Part shown: one piece after another, positions 17,060 through 26,804 of the stretch | Numbering within the stretch: position 1 is the first letter of the stretch | How the letters are laid out: every line of letters starts with the position of its first letter | Assembly (NCBI RefSeq): GCF_036409155.1 | Contig: NZ_JAZGLW010000004.1 | Span: 310,001 to 374,000, forward strand | Direction: 5' to 3' | Length of the DNA stretch: 64,000 bases | Source: Mycobacterium sp. 050128 | Lineage (GTDB): Bacteria > Actinomycetota > Actinomycetes > Mycobacteriales > Mycobacteriaceae | The notes under the pieces: model-generated | Told to the model about the DNA's origin: nothing | Databases searched by the model: none | Seen by the model: only the letters and a program-made list of their open reading frames with translations | Made by a program: the position numbers and the translations under genes

Positions 17060-19938
17060 GCGACCGACCCGAACCACCGTCGGGCCCACCTTTGCTGTCG
17101 CGGACGATCCACCGGTTTGCGGTGCCGATCGTCCTGTTCTGGCTGGGGCTCACCGCCATTGTGAATATCGCCGTGCCGCAACTCGAAGCGGTGGCAAAAG
17201 GACACACGGTAGGGGTGAGCCCCCAGCGGGCGGCGTCGCTGCAGGCGATGAAGCGCGTCGGCCAGGTGTTCCACGAATTTGATTCCGATAACGCGGTCAT
17301 GATCGTGCTCGAAGGCGACAAGCCGCTTGGTGATGCGGCCCACCGTTTCTACGACGAGCTGGTCCGCAAGCTTTCGCAGGACAAGAAGCATGTCGAGCAC
17401 GTCCAGGACTTCTGGGGGGATCCCCTGACGGCCGCCGGCTCGCAAAGCTCAGACGGCAAAGCCGCCTACGTCCAGGTGTTTCTTGCCGGTAACCAGGGTG
17501 AGAGCCTGGCGAACGAGTCCGTCGAGGCCGTGCGGCACATCGTGAGCACCACGCCGGCACCGCCCGGGGTCAAGGCCTATGTCGCGGGCCCCGCGGCGGT
17601 CACGGCCGATCAGTCCGAGGTCGGCGACAAAAGTATCGCGAAAGTCACCCTGATCAGTGTCGCGGTGCTTTTTTTGATGTTGCTCTATTTCTATCGCTCT
17701 ATTGTTACCGTGATCGTCGTCCTGGCTATGGTGTTTATTGAGCTGGGTGCCGCCCGGGGAATGGTCGCCTTTCTGGCCCACTATGACGTCATCAGGCTTT
17801 CGACGTTCGCGGTTAACCTGGTCGTGTTGATAATCATCGCCGCGGGCACTGATTATGCGATATTCTTTCTTGGCCGTTACCAAGAGGAGCGTCAGGCCGG
17901 TACCGATAGAGAAACGGCGATCTACCGGATGTATCACGGCACAGCCCATGTTGTCTTGGGTTCGGGTCTGACCATCGCCGGCGCAATGTTCTGTCTCAGT
18001 TTCACTCATTTCCCCTATTTTCAAACCCTGGGTTTTCCGTGCGCAATTGCCGTGCTTGTCGCCGTCCTCGGCGCCCTCTCGATGGCGCCCGCCATCTTGA
18101 CCATGGGCAGTTTCCTGCGCCTTTGTGACCCCAAACGAGACATGAACACTCGGGGATGGCGACGGGCGGGAACCGCGATTGTTCGTTGGCCCGCACCGAT
18201 TTTCGTGGTGTCGGTGGCGGTGGCTCTGATCGGACTGCTGGCCCTGCCTGGATACCAGCCAAATTACGCCCTTCGCTTCTACTTGCCTGACGATACGCCG
18301 TCTAATATCGCGTACGCGGCAGCGGACCGCCATTTTCCGTCGGCGCGGATAAATCCCGAGCTGCTGCTGCTCGAGTCGGATCACGATATGCGGAATTCGG
18401 CAGACATGCTCATCTTGGATAGGGTGGCCAAAGGCGTCTTTCACATCCCCGGCATCGCGCAGGTGAAAGCGATTACCCGGCCCTTGGGCACTCCCATCGC
18501 GCATAGCTCCATACCGTTCTTGATCAGCATGCAAAACACGGGCCAGATCGAGAACATGAAGTATCTGAAGGACCGCATGGCCGACATGCTGACGCAAGCG
18601 GACGCGATGCAGCAAGCGATCGATGCATTGGAGCGCATGTATAACGTCATGGGCGAACTGGTCAGAAATACTCACCACATGGACGGCGTCACGCATGACG
18701 TTTCGGCGGTGACGGATGAATTGAGAAATCGGATCGAAGATTTCCAAGATGTCTGGCGGCCGATCAGAAGTTATTTCTACTGGGAAAAACACTGCTTCGA
18801 CATCCCCGTGTGCTGGTCGCTGAGGTCGATATTCGACGCACTGGACAGCATCGACAAGCTCAGCGAGAAGCTGGCAGCTCTGACGACAGACTTCGATGTC
18901 CTCGATTCGCTGATGCCGCAGCTGCAGGCGCAGGTCCCACCGGAGATCGCGTCGATGAAGGTCATGAAGAACATGACGCTGAGCATGCACAGCACAATGT
19001 CCTCGTTCTACGACGAGATGGACACCATGAGCAAGAATTCGACCGCTCTGGGAAAGGCCTTTGACGCCGCGAAAAACGATGACTCGTTCTACATACCGCC
19101 CGAGGTTTTCGACAACGCCGACTTCCAGCGGGGCGAGAAAATGTTCCTGTCACCGGACGGCAAGGCCGCGCGGTTCATCATCTCCCATGAGGGAAATCCG
19201 GACAGCCCCGAAGGCATCTCCCACGTCGATCCCATCAAGCGAGCCGCCAAGGAGGCCATCAAGGGAACCCCCTTGGAAGGCGCCCAGATCTACCTGGGCG
19301 GCACCGGCTCGGCGAACAAGGACCTACAAGAAGTCGCCAAATACGATCTCCTGATCGCCGGGATGGCCGCGGCCGGTCTGATTTTCATCGTCATGCTGAT
19401 CATCACCCGAAGCGTGGTGGCCGCGATCGTCATCGTGGGCACCGTGTTGCTTTCGCTCGGCGCCTCTTTCGGGCTCTCCGTCCTTGTCTGGCAGGACCTG
19501 CTCGGCATCGAATTGCACTGGATGGTGCTTGCGATGTCGGTGATCCTTCTCTTGGCGGTGGGATCGGACTACAACCTGCTGCTGGTCTCCCGGTTCAAAG
19601 AGGAAATCGGCGCCGGCCTGAAAACCGGAATTATCCGGTCAATGGGTGGTACGGGCTCGGTCGTGACGTTCGCCGGCCTGGTGTTCGCCGCTACCATGGC
19701 CGCCTTCATCGCCAGCGATCTTCGGGTCATCGGACAGATGGGAACCACGATCGGGCTGGGTCTGCTGTTCGACACGCTGATCGTGCGCTCCTTCATGACG
19801 CCGAGCGCCGCGGTGCTGCTCGGGCGATGGTTTTGGTGGCCGCAAAAAGTGCGGCCCCGCCCGGCCAGCCAGTTACTTCGATCCGTCGGGTCCCGGCCCT
19901 TGGTCCGTTCGCTGTTGTTGCCGAAGGATGCGCCCTAG
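17056..19938 (+). CDS. MmpL-family RND lipid/siderophore transporter (MmpL4-like)
   Basis: A 960-residue inner-membrane RND transporter driven by proton motive force. Start set at the ATG 17056 overlapping the mmpS stop. The longer open frame upstream lies within mmpS. Two six-helix halves are visible: helix 1 near residue 20, helices about 200-400 (with the conserved [26 protein letters not shown] proton-relay segment) and about 755-935 ([22 protein letters not shown]). A periplasmic coiled insertion lies between (about 490-700). The length and MmpS partner match MmpL4/5-type systems. Codons are somewhat more AT-rich than in neighbouring genes. Confidence 0.93.
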   Translation: MSDRPEPPSGPPLLSRTIHRFAVPIVLFWLGLTAIVNIAVPQLEAVAKGHTVGVSPQRAASLQAMKRVGQVFHEFDSDNAVMIVLEGDKPLGDAAHRFYDELVRKLSQDKKHVEHVQDFWGDPLTAAGSQSSDGKAAYVQVFLAGNQGESLANESVEAVRHIVSTTPAPPGVKAYVAGPAAVTADQSEVGDKSIAKVTLISVAVLFLMLLYFYRSIVTVIVVLAMVFIELGAARGMVAFLAHYDVIRLSTFAVNLVVLIIIAAGTDYAIFFLGRYQEERQAGTDRETAIYRMYHGTAHVVLGSGLTIAGAMFCLSFTHFPYFQTLGFPCAIAVLVAVLGALSMAPAILTMGSFLRLCDPKRDMNTRGWRRAGTAIVRWPAPIFVVSVAVALIGLLALPGYQPNYALRFYLPDDTPSNIAYAAADRHFPSARINPELLLLESDHDMRNSADMLILDRVAKGVFHIPGIAQVKAITRPLGTPIAHSSIPFLISMQNTGQIENMKYLKDRMADMLTQADAMQQAIDALERMYNVMGELVRNTHHMDGVTHDVSAVTDELRNRIEDFQDVWRPIRSYFYWEKHCFDIPVCWSLRSIFDALDSIDKLSEKLAALTTDFDVLDSLMPQLQAQVPPEIASMKVMKNMTLSMHSTMSSFYDEMDTMSKNSTALGKAFDAAKNDDSFYIPPEVFDNADFQRGEKMFLSPDGKAARFIISHEGNPDSPEGISHVDPIKRAAKEAIKGTPLEGAQIYLGGTGSANKDLQEVAKYDLLIAGMAAAGLIFIVMLIITRSVVAAIVIVGTVLLSLGASFGLSVLVWQDLLGIELHWMVLAMSVILLLAVGSDYNLLLVSRFKEEIGAGLKTGIIRSMGGTGSVVTFAGLVFAATMAAFIASDLRVIGQMGTTIGLGLLFDTLIVRSFMTPSAAVLLGRWFWWPQKVRPRPASQLLRSVGSRPLVRSLLLPKDAP

Positions 19939-19996
19939 CCTACGGGATTATGTTGCGCTGCAACGAAAGCCACGAACGAGATGCTCAGCGGTCCGG

Positions 19997-20383
19997 CTAG
20001 TTCGCCTTGCACGCGGCGATGAGCGCATCGGGGTCTGTCACACTGACCCACAACTCGCTGAGGGAGCGCGTCTTTCCCCACGCCTTCGCCTGTGCCGGTG
20101 GCTCGATCGTCAGGACCACCAACCCGTCCAACGACGCGTTGACCAGCCAGCGGTCGCCCCAAACGTGCACTCCGAGCGCGTAAATCCGCTCGGTCTTCGC
20201 CTCGGCCCTCGTGATCGCCTTCACACTCGTGATCGACGTCAACGGGATGTCGGCTTTAAAGGCCCACCCCATCTTCACGTGCAGCATCCCTGCCTCAACC
20301 CGCGCATTGCTGTTCATGGGGCCGACTCCCAGGGGCATCGACAACGGCAGAAACCACCCCGCAAAGCGCAATCTCGTTTGCAC
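19997..20383 (-). CDS. Conserved small PH-like hypothetical protein
   Basis: About 128 residues from the GTG at 20383 (VQTRLRFAGWFLPLSMPLGVGP...). The open frame extends 22 residues further to 20449. The body MLHVKMGWAFKADIPLTSITSVKAI...IYALGVHVWGDRWLVNASLDGLVVLTIEPPA is a beta-rich pattern similar to bacterial PH/GRAM-like domains in actinobacteria, ending DPDALIAACKAN. No catalytic motif. Convergent with mmpL and not evidently linked to it. Confidence 0.65.
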   Translation of the reverse strand: MQTRLRFAGWFLPLSMPLGVGPMNSNARVEAGMLHVKMGWAFKADIPLTSITSVKAITRAEAKTERIYALGVHVWGDRWLVNASLDGLVVLTIEPPAQAKAWGKTRSLSELWVSVTDPDALIAACKAN

Positions 20384-20704
20384 GGCCGGGACTTTACCTT
20401 GCCGGTCTCCGGCATCTCCGGTAATTGACAGTGTCGTGCAGGTGAACAATGCACTGCCTCAACGAGAATCGGCGTCGACGAGATTCTCATCAGGTCATGA
20501 TCGCTGGCCCCTCACCTCCTAATGCATTGGGCGCGCGCAACTTCGGTCAAAGCGACCCGGCGAATCGGATCGATACGGAGGCCGTCTAACCGTAGACTGC
20601 CGCCAGGTCAACCCCCATCCACTCAAGGCAAGGTGGGAACGACGCGCGATAGCGAAGGCCTTCGAGTCGAGGACAAATCGCGCTAACCGCAGGAAGGTTG
20701 AACG

Positions 20705-23700
20705 ATGAGCGATGGGCCGACGCCCTCGATCGCCACGAGCACACCCCGTCGCCGCCTGCGCGTCGGCCAGCCGCGCTGGGCCGCCCAGGAGTTGGTCGCG
20801 CTGACCGAACGCCGCCAGCCGTCGCCGACAGCGGTTCTGCTGGTCGCTTCTTCCGGCGCCTTCCTGACTTTCCTCGACACGACCGTCGTTGCCGTGGCGT
20901 TCCCCGACATCCGACGATCCTTCCCGTCCGCGGACATCGGCAGCCTGTCGTGGATATTCAACGGCTACAGCCTCGTCTTTGCGTGCTTCCTGGTGGTGGC
21001 CGGCAGCCTGGCCGATGTGCTCGGGCGCAGGCGGACATTCGTGTTCGGAGTGGCGCTGTTCACGCTCGCGTCCGGCTTATGCGCTGCCGCCGACAGCGTC
21101 GAGGCGTTGGTTGGCTTCCGCGTGCTCCAGGGCTTCGGGGCGGCGATGCTGGTACCCGCGTCGCTGGCACTGGTCATCGAGGGCTTCGGCACTGCCCGCC
21201 GCGCTCAGGCGGTGACCCTGTGGGGTGCGGCGGCAGCAATCGCGGCAGGTTTGGGCCCGCCGATCGGCGGCCTGCTCGTGGCGTGGGGAGGCTGGCGGTG
21301 GGTGTTTTTGGTGAATGTTCCGCTGGGCATCGCGATGATGATGGTTGCCTCGCGGGTGCTCGTCGAAAGCCGTGCTGCGGGGCGTCGGCGGCTACCCGAT
21401 TTGCGCGGGGCGACGCTGCTGGCAATGGCGCTCGGGCTGTTGGCTCTCGGGTTGGTCAAGGGCGGGCAGTGGGGCTGGGCGAGCGCGGGAGTTACCGGCT
21501 CGTTGGGGGCCGGCGTGCTCGCTCTGGTTGGGTTTGTGGTGGGGTCGCGGTCTCACCCCGTGCCGCTGATCGATCCGACGTTGCTACGCATCCGGTCCTT
21601 CGTCGCGGCCAACCTACTGTCAGCCGTCGCCGTCGCGGGTTCCTATAGCTACTTCCTGACCCAGGTGCTGTACCTCAACTACATATGGGGTTACTCGCAG
21701 TTGAAAGCGGGTCTGGCGGTCGCGCCCGCCGCGCTGGTTGCTGCCGTGGTCGCGGCGGTGCTCGGCGGCGTCGCCGACCGGCACGGGCATCGGATCATCG
21801 TCATGGTCGGTGGTCTCATCTGGGCCGCGGGTGTGGGGTGGTTCCTGCTTCGCGTCGGGCCCGAACCCGACTTCCTCCAGGTCTGGTTGCCCGGCCAAGT
21901 GCTGCAGGGGATCGGCCTCGGCGCGGTATCGCCGCTGCTGGGTAGTGCCGCGGTGGCCAGGTTGCCGGAGGGCGCCAACTATGCCACTGCATCGGCAGTC
22001 AACGGCGCGGCCCGGCTGTTCGGTTCGGCGACCGGCGTCGCGGTGCTGGTGATCTTGATCGGGAAGACCGAGCATGGCGCTTCCGCGGAGGCGCTACGGC
22101 GGGGATGGGTTATGGCCGCGTGCTGTTTTCTCGCGGTCTCGATCGGTGCGGTATTCCTCGGCAGAACCTGCAACCACCATGCCCAGGTGATCGAGCCCGC
22201 ATCCGCGCTCGAGCCGCGTTTCGAGCCTTCGGGTCCGCTGCCGGTGGCCGCCCCGGTCGAGCCGGTGCCGGCAGTAACCAATGATGCTGATCTGCTCGGG
22301 CGCCTGCCCCTGTTCGCTGGACTGGACACGGACACCGTCGCGGAACTCGCGCACCACGCCGAGGAGTTTGAACTGCAGGCAGGTTCGTATCTTTTTCACG
22401 CGGGTGACGTATCGGACTCGCTGTACGTGGTGCGCCGGGGTCGCCTGCAGGTGCTCCAGCAGGACATCGTGCTTAGAGAACTCGGCCGCGGCGAGGTGGT
22501 CGGCGAGCTCGGGCTGCTCGTCGACGCGCCCCGTTCAGCGTCGATTCGGGCCTTGCGCGACTCAACGCTGGTGCGGCTCACCAAGGCCCAATTTGACCGG
22601 ATCGCCGAACGTGGAGCGCTGACGGCGCTGGTCCGGACCTTGGCAATCCGGTTGCACCAGGCACCGCCACCGGCGGTGCCTCCTCCCATGTCACCCGAGG
22701 TGGTTGTCGTGATGATCGGCGTCGGAGCCGACGCGCCCGTGCAGTCGGTGGCCGGTGCACTGGTTACCGCGCTGTCGACGCGGCTGCGGGTCGTGGATCC
22801 GGGCCGGGTCGACCGGGACGGCCTGGATCGCGCGGAGCAGTCCGCGGACAAGGTGGTGCTGCATGCTTCGATCAGCGACGAAGGCTGGCTTGACTTCTGC
22901 CTGCGCGTCGCCGATCGGATTGTGCTCGTCGCGGGAGATCCGGCACCGCCGCCGGCGCCGCTGCCACCGCGAGCAATGGGCGCCGACCTGCTGTTGGCCG
23001 GTCCGCCTGCCACCCGGGCGCAACGGCGGCTATGGGAGGAACTGATTGCGCCCCGATCGGTTCACGCGGTCGACCACCGGCGCCTGCCAGCCGACTTGGG
23101 CCCGCTGGCTGCGCGTATCGCGGGCCGCTCGGTTGGGCTGGTACTCGGCGGCGGAGGCGCACGCGGTCTTGCCCACATCGGGGTTCTCGAGGAGCTGGAG
23201 CGGGCCGGGGTCACAGTCGATCGGTTCGCCGGTACCAGCATGGGGGCGATCATTGCGGCGTCCGCAGCCGGCGGCCTGGACGCGGCAGCCGTGGACGCGC
23301 AGGTATACGAGTGCTTCGTTCGACGAAATCCGGTCGGCGACTACACGTTGCCGACCAAGGGGTTGATTCGTGGTCGACGCACGGCGGCCCTGCTTCGGAA
23401 GGCCTACGGAGAACGGCTCGTGGAGGAGCTGCCGAAGCAGTTCCGTTGTGTCAGTGTGGATTTGGTTTCTCGACGAGCCGTCGTGCACCGCCGGGGCCTA
23501 CTCGCCGATGCCGTTGGGTGTTCGCTGCGAGTGCCGGGTCTCTACCCGCCCCAGGTCTACAACGATCAGCTGCATGTGGATGGCGCCGTGCTGGAGAGCA
23601 TCCCTGCCGCTGCGCTGTTGGGCTCCGACGGCCCACTGATCGCGGTGCACGTCGGGTATGAGCCTGACGCACCGACTCAACCGGACGGTCCGCCAAACGT

Positions 23701-23908
23701 GCCAGGCATCGGCGACACCCTGATGCGCTCGATGGCGATCGGTGGTCAGATGGCGGTGGATTCTGCCTTGGCACAGGTGCAGGTCGTTATCCGCCCTGAC
23801 ATCCGTGCCATCGGGTTCCTGGAATTCCACCAGATAGACGCTGCCCGCGAGGCCGGGCGCGCCGCGGCCCGCGAAGCATTGCCGCAGATCGCCGCGCTGC
23901 TGCGCTGA
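20705..23908 (+). CDS. MFS transporter - cyclic nucleotide-binding domain - patatin phospholipase fusion
   Basis: A 1067-residue three-module protein, like Rv3239c of M. tuberculosis as remembered. (1) Residues about 40-490: DHA2/EmrB-type major facilitator with about 14 helices (LTFLDTTVVAVAFPDI; ADVLGRRRTFVFG motif A). (2) About 530-650: CRP-type cNMP-binding fold (LFHAGDVSDSLYVVRRGRLQVL; ELGLLVDAPRSASIRAL). (3) About 805-1050: patatin/NTE-like lipid hydrolase with oxyanion loop GGGGARGLAHIG, nucleophile GTSMG (Ser about 844) and DGAVL (catalytic Asp about 958). The architecture suggests ligand-controlled lipid hydrolysis coupled to membrane transport. ATG with AGGAAGG upstream. Confidence 0.92.
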   Translation: MSDGPTPSIATSTPRRRLRVGQPRWAAQELVALTERRQPSPTAVLLVASSGAFLTFLDTTVVAVAFPDIRRSFPSADIGSLSWIFNGYSLVFACFLVVAGSLADVLGRRRTFVFGVALFTLASGLCAAADSVEALVGFRVLQGFGAAMLVPASLALVIEGFGTARRAQAVTLWGAAAAIAAGLGPPIGGLLVAWGGWRWVFLVNVPLGIAMMMVASRVLVESRAAGRRRLPDLRGATLLAMALGLLALGLVKGGQWGWASAGVTGSLGAGVLALVGFVVGSRSHPVPLIDPTLLRIRSFVAANLLSAVAVAGSYSYFLTQVLYLNYIWGYSQLKAGLAVAPAALVAAVVAAVLGGVADRHGHRIIVMVGGLIWAAGVGWFLLRVGPEPDFLQVWLPGQVLQGIGLGAVSPLLGSAAVARLPEGANYATASAVNGAARLFGSATGVAVLVILIGKTEHGASAEALRRGWVMAACCFLAVSIGAVFLGRTCNHHAQVIEPASALEPRFEPSGPLPVAAPVEPVPAVTNDADLLGRLPLFAGLDTDTVAELAHHAEEFELQAGSYLFHAGDVSDSLYVVRRGRLQVLQQDIVLRELGRGEVVGELGLLVDAPRSASIRALRDSTLVRLTKAQFDRIAERGALTALVRTLAIRLHQAPPPAVPPPMSPEVVVVMIGVGADAPVQSVAGALVTALSTRLRVVDPGRVDRDGLDRAEQSADKVVLHASISDEGWLDFCLRVADRIVLVAGDPAPPPAPLPPRAMGADLLLAGPPATRAQRRLWEELIAPRSVHAVDHRRLPADLGPLAARIAGRSVGLVLGGGGARGLAHIGVLEELERAGVTVDRFAGTSMGAIIAASAAGGLDAAAVDAQVYECFVRRNPVGDYTLPTKGLIRGRRTAALLRKAYGERLVEELPKQFRCVSVDLVSRRAVVHRRGLLADAVGCSLRVPGLYPPQVYNDQLHVDGAVLESIPAAALLGSDGPLIAVHVGYEPDAPTQPDGPPNVPGIGDTLMRSMAIGGQMAVDSALAQVQVVIRPDIRAIGFLEFHQIDAAREAGRAAAREALPQIAALLR

Positions 23909-23917
23909 CCTTCGAGC

Positions 23918-24226
23918 GTGGCCGCCTACGCCAGCACGGTTCGCGTCTTCACCAGCGCGAAACTGACCTGCAACGACCGCCGGCTACTCGACAGCGTGCG
24001 GGAAGCGGAAACCAAACTGGGCGCCTTCATGCAAGCCCTTACCCTGCCCGCCTCCGAATCGGCTGACGAGGAGAGGGAACGGATCGACCGCATCATCGCC
24101 AACGGCGACAAAGCGCTGCGCGACTTCCTGCGCCCCATCGATGCCGTCATCACCCGGGGCTTCGACCTGTACTCATCACCCCCGAGCCGGGTCGCGCGGT
24201 GGCGGCGACTCAAGAGCGAGGCGTAA
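23918..24226 (+). CDS. Small helical hypothetical protein
   Basis: A 102-residue, mostly helical soluble protein (SVREAETKLGAFMQALTL, ESADEERERIDRIIANGDKALRDFL), unrecognised. GTG start 9 bases after the stop of the MFS-patatin fusion, so probably co-transcribed. Followed by a strong hairpin terminator. Confidence 0.6.
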   Translation: MAAYASTVRVFTSAKLTCNDRRLLDSVREAETKLGAFMQALTLPASESADEERERIDRIIANGDKALRDFLRPIDAVITRGFDLYSSPPSRVARWRRLKSEA

Positions 24227-24233
24227 CCCAGCG

Positions 24234-24259
24234 ATGGCCGCGGCTTTGGCCGCGGCCAT
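24234..24259. terminator. Bidirectional hairpin terminator
   Basis: A perfect 10-base stem ATGGCCGCGG / CCGCGGCCAT with a six-base loop lies between two convergent transcription units. It has no T-run, as is common for mycobacterial terminators. Confidence 0.65.
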
Positions 24260-24272
24260 GCAGGATTCGAGC

Positions 24273-25643
24273 TTATGAGGCCCGGCGTCGACCGATCACG
24301 GCCTCGGTCCAGGCCCGGTCCTCGGTGTAGATCGCCTCGTCGCCGTGTTGCACGCGCTTGGCCTTGCCGCCATCTTGACCCTGGCCAGCAGGCGCGGCGC
24401 CCATCGGCATGCCCACGCCACCGCCCTTGTTCAGCGCCGCGTACGCGGCCGGGACCGGAACACCTCCGCCCGTGGTCGCTCCGGGCCGAGCCACCGCTGC
24501 CGAGTCTGGCGCGAGCTGCAATGGCATCTTGGGCATCGCCGGCAGGCCGGCGCCGCCGGCTCCGATCGATGCCGGCTTGATCCCCGCCCCTTTTGGCAAG
24601 TTGGGCACAATCTTCAGGTTCTTCGAGGCATCCTTCAGCGTCGCGTCGGTCGGCATCGACGGCGTCCCGCCCGACGGCAGAGCGGGCATGGCACCCCCGA
24701 GCGGAGGCAGTCCGCCGTCCGGAAGGGGCAGGGGCTCAAGTCCGGGACCTGCCCGGAGGTCGGGTGCGGACGGCACATCGATCTTGTAGGCGACCGGGGG
24801 CATCGGCGGATTCACCGGACCCAGCGCGACGCGCTGCTCGTATTCGGCCAGCACCGCCTCCGACTTCGCCTGGTACTCCGCGTAGACGCGCAGCAGCGCG
24901 GGCTTGCCCCATCGTTCCCAGCCCGGCACCGACTGGTTCGATATCCACCGCTCGTCGAGCTGCCGCAGCCTCTCGAGGGTGGGGTGCTCGCTGACTGCCC
25001 AGCGGTGCGCGGCAACCAGGTTCCGGGCCTGGGTGGACAGCTGGCCGCACAGTCTCGCCATGTGGTCCAACCAGTTCCGATCCAGATCGAAGTGCCGCTC
25101 GACGGCGTCACTCGCCTCGCTGTCCCAGTCCGTGAACGGCCGGAACCGAAAGCTGGCCTGCGACAACGTCCGCAGATATGCCGCCCACTCCTCGGCGAAG
25201 TCGAGAAGAGATCTGCCTTGGTCACCCTGCATCAGGGCCTTGGCCGCCTCCTTGACCGGGCTGTAGGGGATTGGGTCCAGGCCCGTCAGCGAAACCGTGC
25301 TGGCCAGCATCGCCGGCTCGGCGTCGGTTTCCGTGTGCGCGGGCGCCGGCGCGGCCATCGGCGCGTCATTGTTCAGCGCGTCGGCTGCCAACTCGTCGAT
25401 GTCCTCGTAGGCCTTGGCCGCGTTGCGCAGCGATTGCGCGAGTCGTGCGTGCTCCCGTTCGCCGGCGTGCAGATAAATCCGCATGTTGTCGGCGGAGAAG
25501 GCGAGTTGTTGGGCCGCCCTGGTGGCCAGCTCGAGAGCGCAGGGCGCCTGGCCGTTTTCGGAGGGAACGCCCGGGATGGGGGCATCCAGCTCGCCGGCAC
25601 GGGCGATCAGCTCCGCGTGCTCCACGTTCAGTGTCTTTGTCAT
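24273..25643 (-). CDS. EspB-like ESX secretion substrate (orphan paralog)
   Basis: A 456-residue protein very similar in layout to ESX-1 substrate EspB (460 residues). The N-terminal PE/PPE-like helical part (about 1-280) has AAQQLAFSADNMR, SLRNAAKAYEDID with the type VII signal Y79-x3-D83, and the tryptophan turn FTDWDSEA (W173-D-S, where EspB has W-E-G). It continues VYAEYQAKSEAVLAEY...PVNPPMPP, then a glycine/proline-rich low-complexity region, then the conserved C-terminal tail DEAIYTEDRAWTEAVIGRRR. EspB oligomerises and binds phospholipids. No other esx/esp/ecc genes are in this window, so it must use a secretion system encoded elsewhere. RBS AGGAGA 9 bases upstream. Confidence 0.92.
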   Translation of the reverse strand: MTKTLNVEHAELIARAGELDAPIPGVPSENGQAPCALELATRAAQQLAFSADNMRIYLHAGEREHARLAQSLRNAAKAYEDIDELAADALNNDAPMAAPAPAHTETDAEPAMLASTVSLTGLDPIPYSPVKEAAKALMQGDQGRSLLDFAEEWAAYLRTLSQASFRFRPFTDWDSEASDAVERHFDLDRNWLDHMARLCGQLSTQARNLVAAHRWAVSEHPTLERLRQLDERWISNQSVPGWERWGKPALLRVYAEYQAKSEAVLAEYEQRVALGPVNPPMPPVAYKIDVPSAPDLRAGPGLEPLPLPDGGLPPLGGAMPALPSGGTPSMPTDATLKDASKNLKIVPNLPKGAGIKPASIGAGGAGLPAMPKMPLQLAPDSAAVARPGATTGGGVPVPAAYAALNKGGGVGMPMGAAPAGQGQDGGKAKRVQHGDEAIYTEDRAWTEAVIGRRRAS

Positions 25644-25680
25644 CGCGATTCGTCTCCTGGCTGCTGCCTGCGGTCGGTGT

Positions 25681-25724
25681 GGTTATCGCTTGATAACTTA
25701 GACAAAGGTTATCAAACGATAACC
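25681..25724. promoter_or_regulatory. Twin palindromic operators upstream of the espB-like gene
   Basis: Two 18-base palindromes, GGTTATCGCTTGATAACT (25681-25698) and GGTTATCAAACGATAACC (25707-25724, perfect 7+4+7), have centres 26 bases apart and lie 38-81 bases before the espB-like start. The spacing and symmetry are those of a cooperative dimeric repressor or activator site. The regulator is not identified; the adjacent TetR gene is one candidate. Confidence 0.75.
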
Positions 25725-25840
25725 GAATGTCAAGCGTTGTTGGGCGGCGAATGTGAACGACGGGGCCCGTGGGCCCGGCCTAGGAGTTCCGCGCAGGCCG
25801 AGCCCCGCGCGTGATGGCCAATCGCAAGCCGGAGCGGCGG

Positions 25841-26479
25841 CTAGACGGTAATGTTCGGCCGGGCGGTCTGAATGTCCAAAGAATTTGCAGCAGAACGGAT
25901 TTCGGGTAGACGAGCCGGGTCGGCCAACAGTGCGATCATCGCGAATTCCAGGATCTCGTCCGGGCTCACCGCGAGCTGGGGCGTCAGCGCGTCGAACAGC
26001 GCCTGCAAGAGCCTCGACGCCGAGATCGGGTCCATGGCACGCGCGTCACCTTCGGCCTGTGCCGTTTCGACCAGCCCGGCGAGCGCGTGCTCGATCTTCA
26101 AAGCCAGTGCCTGCTCCGCACCGAAGCTGTCCTGCCACAGGTCCGGCGTCGCGATGACGGAGACCACCACCTCGGGCGAGGCGTGCAGATGCTCCAGAGA
26201 TTCCCGCAACATGCGGTGCAGCTTGACGATTGCCGGCACCGGCATCGCGGCAAGCTCATCGGCCAGCGCGCTCGGCCACTCCAGAGCCAGCCGGACCAGC
26301 GCCGCGAAGATATCGCTCTTGGCCTTGAAGTGCTTGTAGAGGGCAGGCTGCTCGACTCCGACGGCGGACGCGATGTCCCGGGTGGAGGTGGCGGCGTATC
26401 CCTGCTTGGCGATCAGCTCCGCGGCGGCACGCAGGATGCGAACCTTGGTCGGGCTCGGGTGCTTGGCATCTGCGGGCAT
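25841..26479 (-). CDS. TetR-family regulator
   Basis: A 212-residue one-component regulator from the ATG at 26479 (MPADAKHPSPTKVRILRAAAELIAKQGYAATSTRDIASAVGVEQPALYKHFKAKSDIFAAL, the HTH at about residues 15-60). The C-terminal ligand domain is all-helical and unrecognised. An in-frame upstream extension to 26551 is unlikely. The short palindrome GGTTA-GCCG-TAACC (26488-26501) just before the start may be its own operator. Divergent from two small genes at 26571 and 26805, which may be its targets. Confidence 0.88.
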   Translation of the reverse strand: MPADAKHPSPTKVRILRAAAELIAKQGYAATSTRDIASAVGVEQPALYKHFKAKSDIFAALVRLALEWPSALADELAAMPVPAIVKLHRMLRESLEHLHASPEVVVSVIATPDLWQDSFGAEQALALKIEHALAGLVETAQAEGDARAMDPISASRLLQALFDALTPQLAVSPDEILEFAMIALLADPARLPEIRSAANSLDIQTARPNITV

Positions 26480-26570
26480 GTGGCCGAGGTTAGCCGTAAC
26501 CCTGGCACGCCCGCGGCATCTGGCCCAGACTGAAACGGCGACATCCCTCACTCAACCCGGAGAGGACAGC

Positions 26571-26750
26571 ATGCCTCCCTTTGAGCTAACCAGCACGGGG
26601 ACACCGGATTTCGACGAGGGCGATGTCTACTTCATCGGCAAGGGCGAGCACGACCTCGCCGACATTGCGCGCCGCTACCCGGACATCGACCTCACGAAAT
26701 TCGTCCACCTCGCCCACGACGAGACCTCCGCGTTTAAGCCCAGCGCGTGA
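26571..26750 (+). CDS. Small hypothetical protein (59 aa)
   Basis: Starts at the ATG 26571 with AGAGGA 6-7 bases upstream. MPPFELTSTGTPDFDEGDVYFIGKGEHDLADIARRYPDI... is acidic and soluble, with no known domain. It is divergent from the TetR gene by about 90 bases and is followed 54 bases on by another small gene with a good RBS, so the pair may be one unit. Confidence 0.6.
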   Translation: MPPFELTSTGTPDFDEGDVYFIGKGEHDLADIARRYPDIDLTKFVHLAHDETSAFKPSA

Positions 26751-26804
26751 CGACAACAATGAGATAGCCCGAGCGCCAGACCAAGACCCCTAAAGGAGTA
26801 GACG

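Noticed and set aside
19952..19966. Small hairpin GTTGC-GCT-GCAAC after mmpL
   Set aside because: Five-base stem only; insufficient to call a terminator.
20464..20488. Inverted repeat GAGAATC-N11-GATTCTC upstream of the MFS-patatin fusion
   Set aside because: Real in sequence, but 217 bases before the start and with a long spacer; too weak to call an operator.
24345..25814. 489-codon plus-strand open frame
   Set aside because: Antisense to the espB-like gene, whose protein is clearly homologous to EspB.
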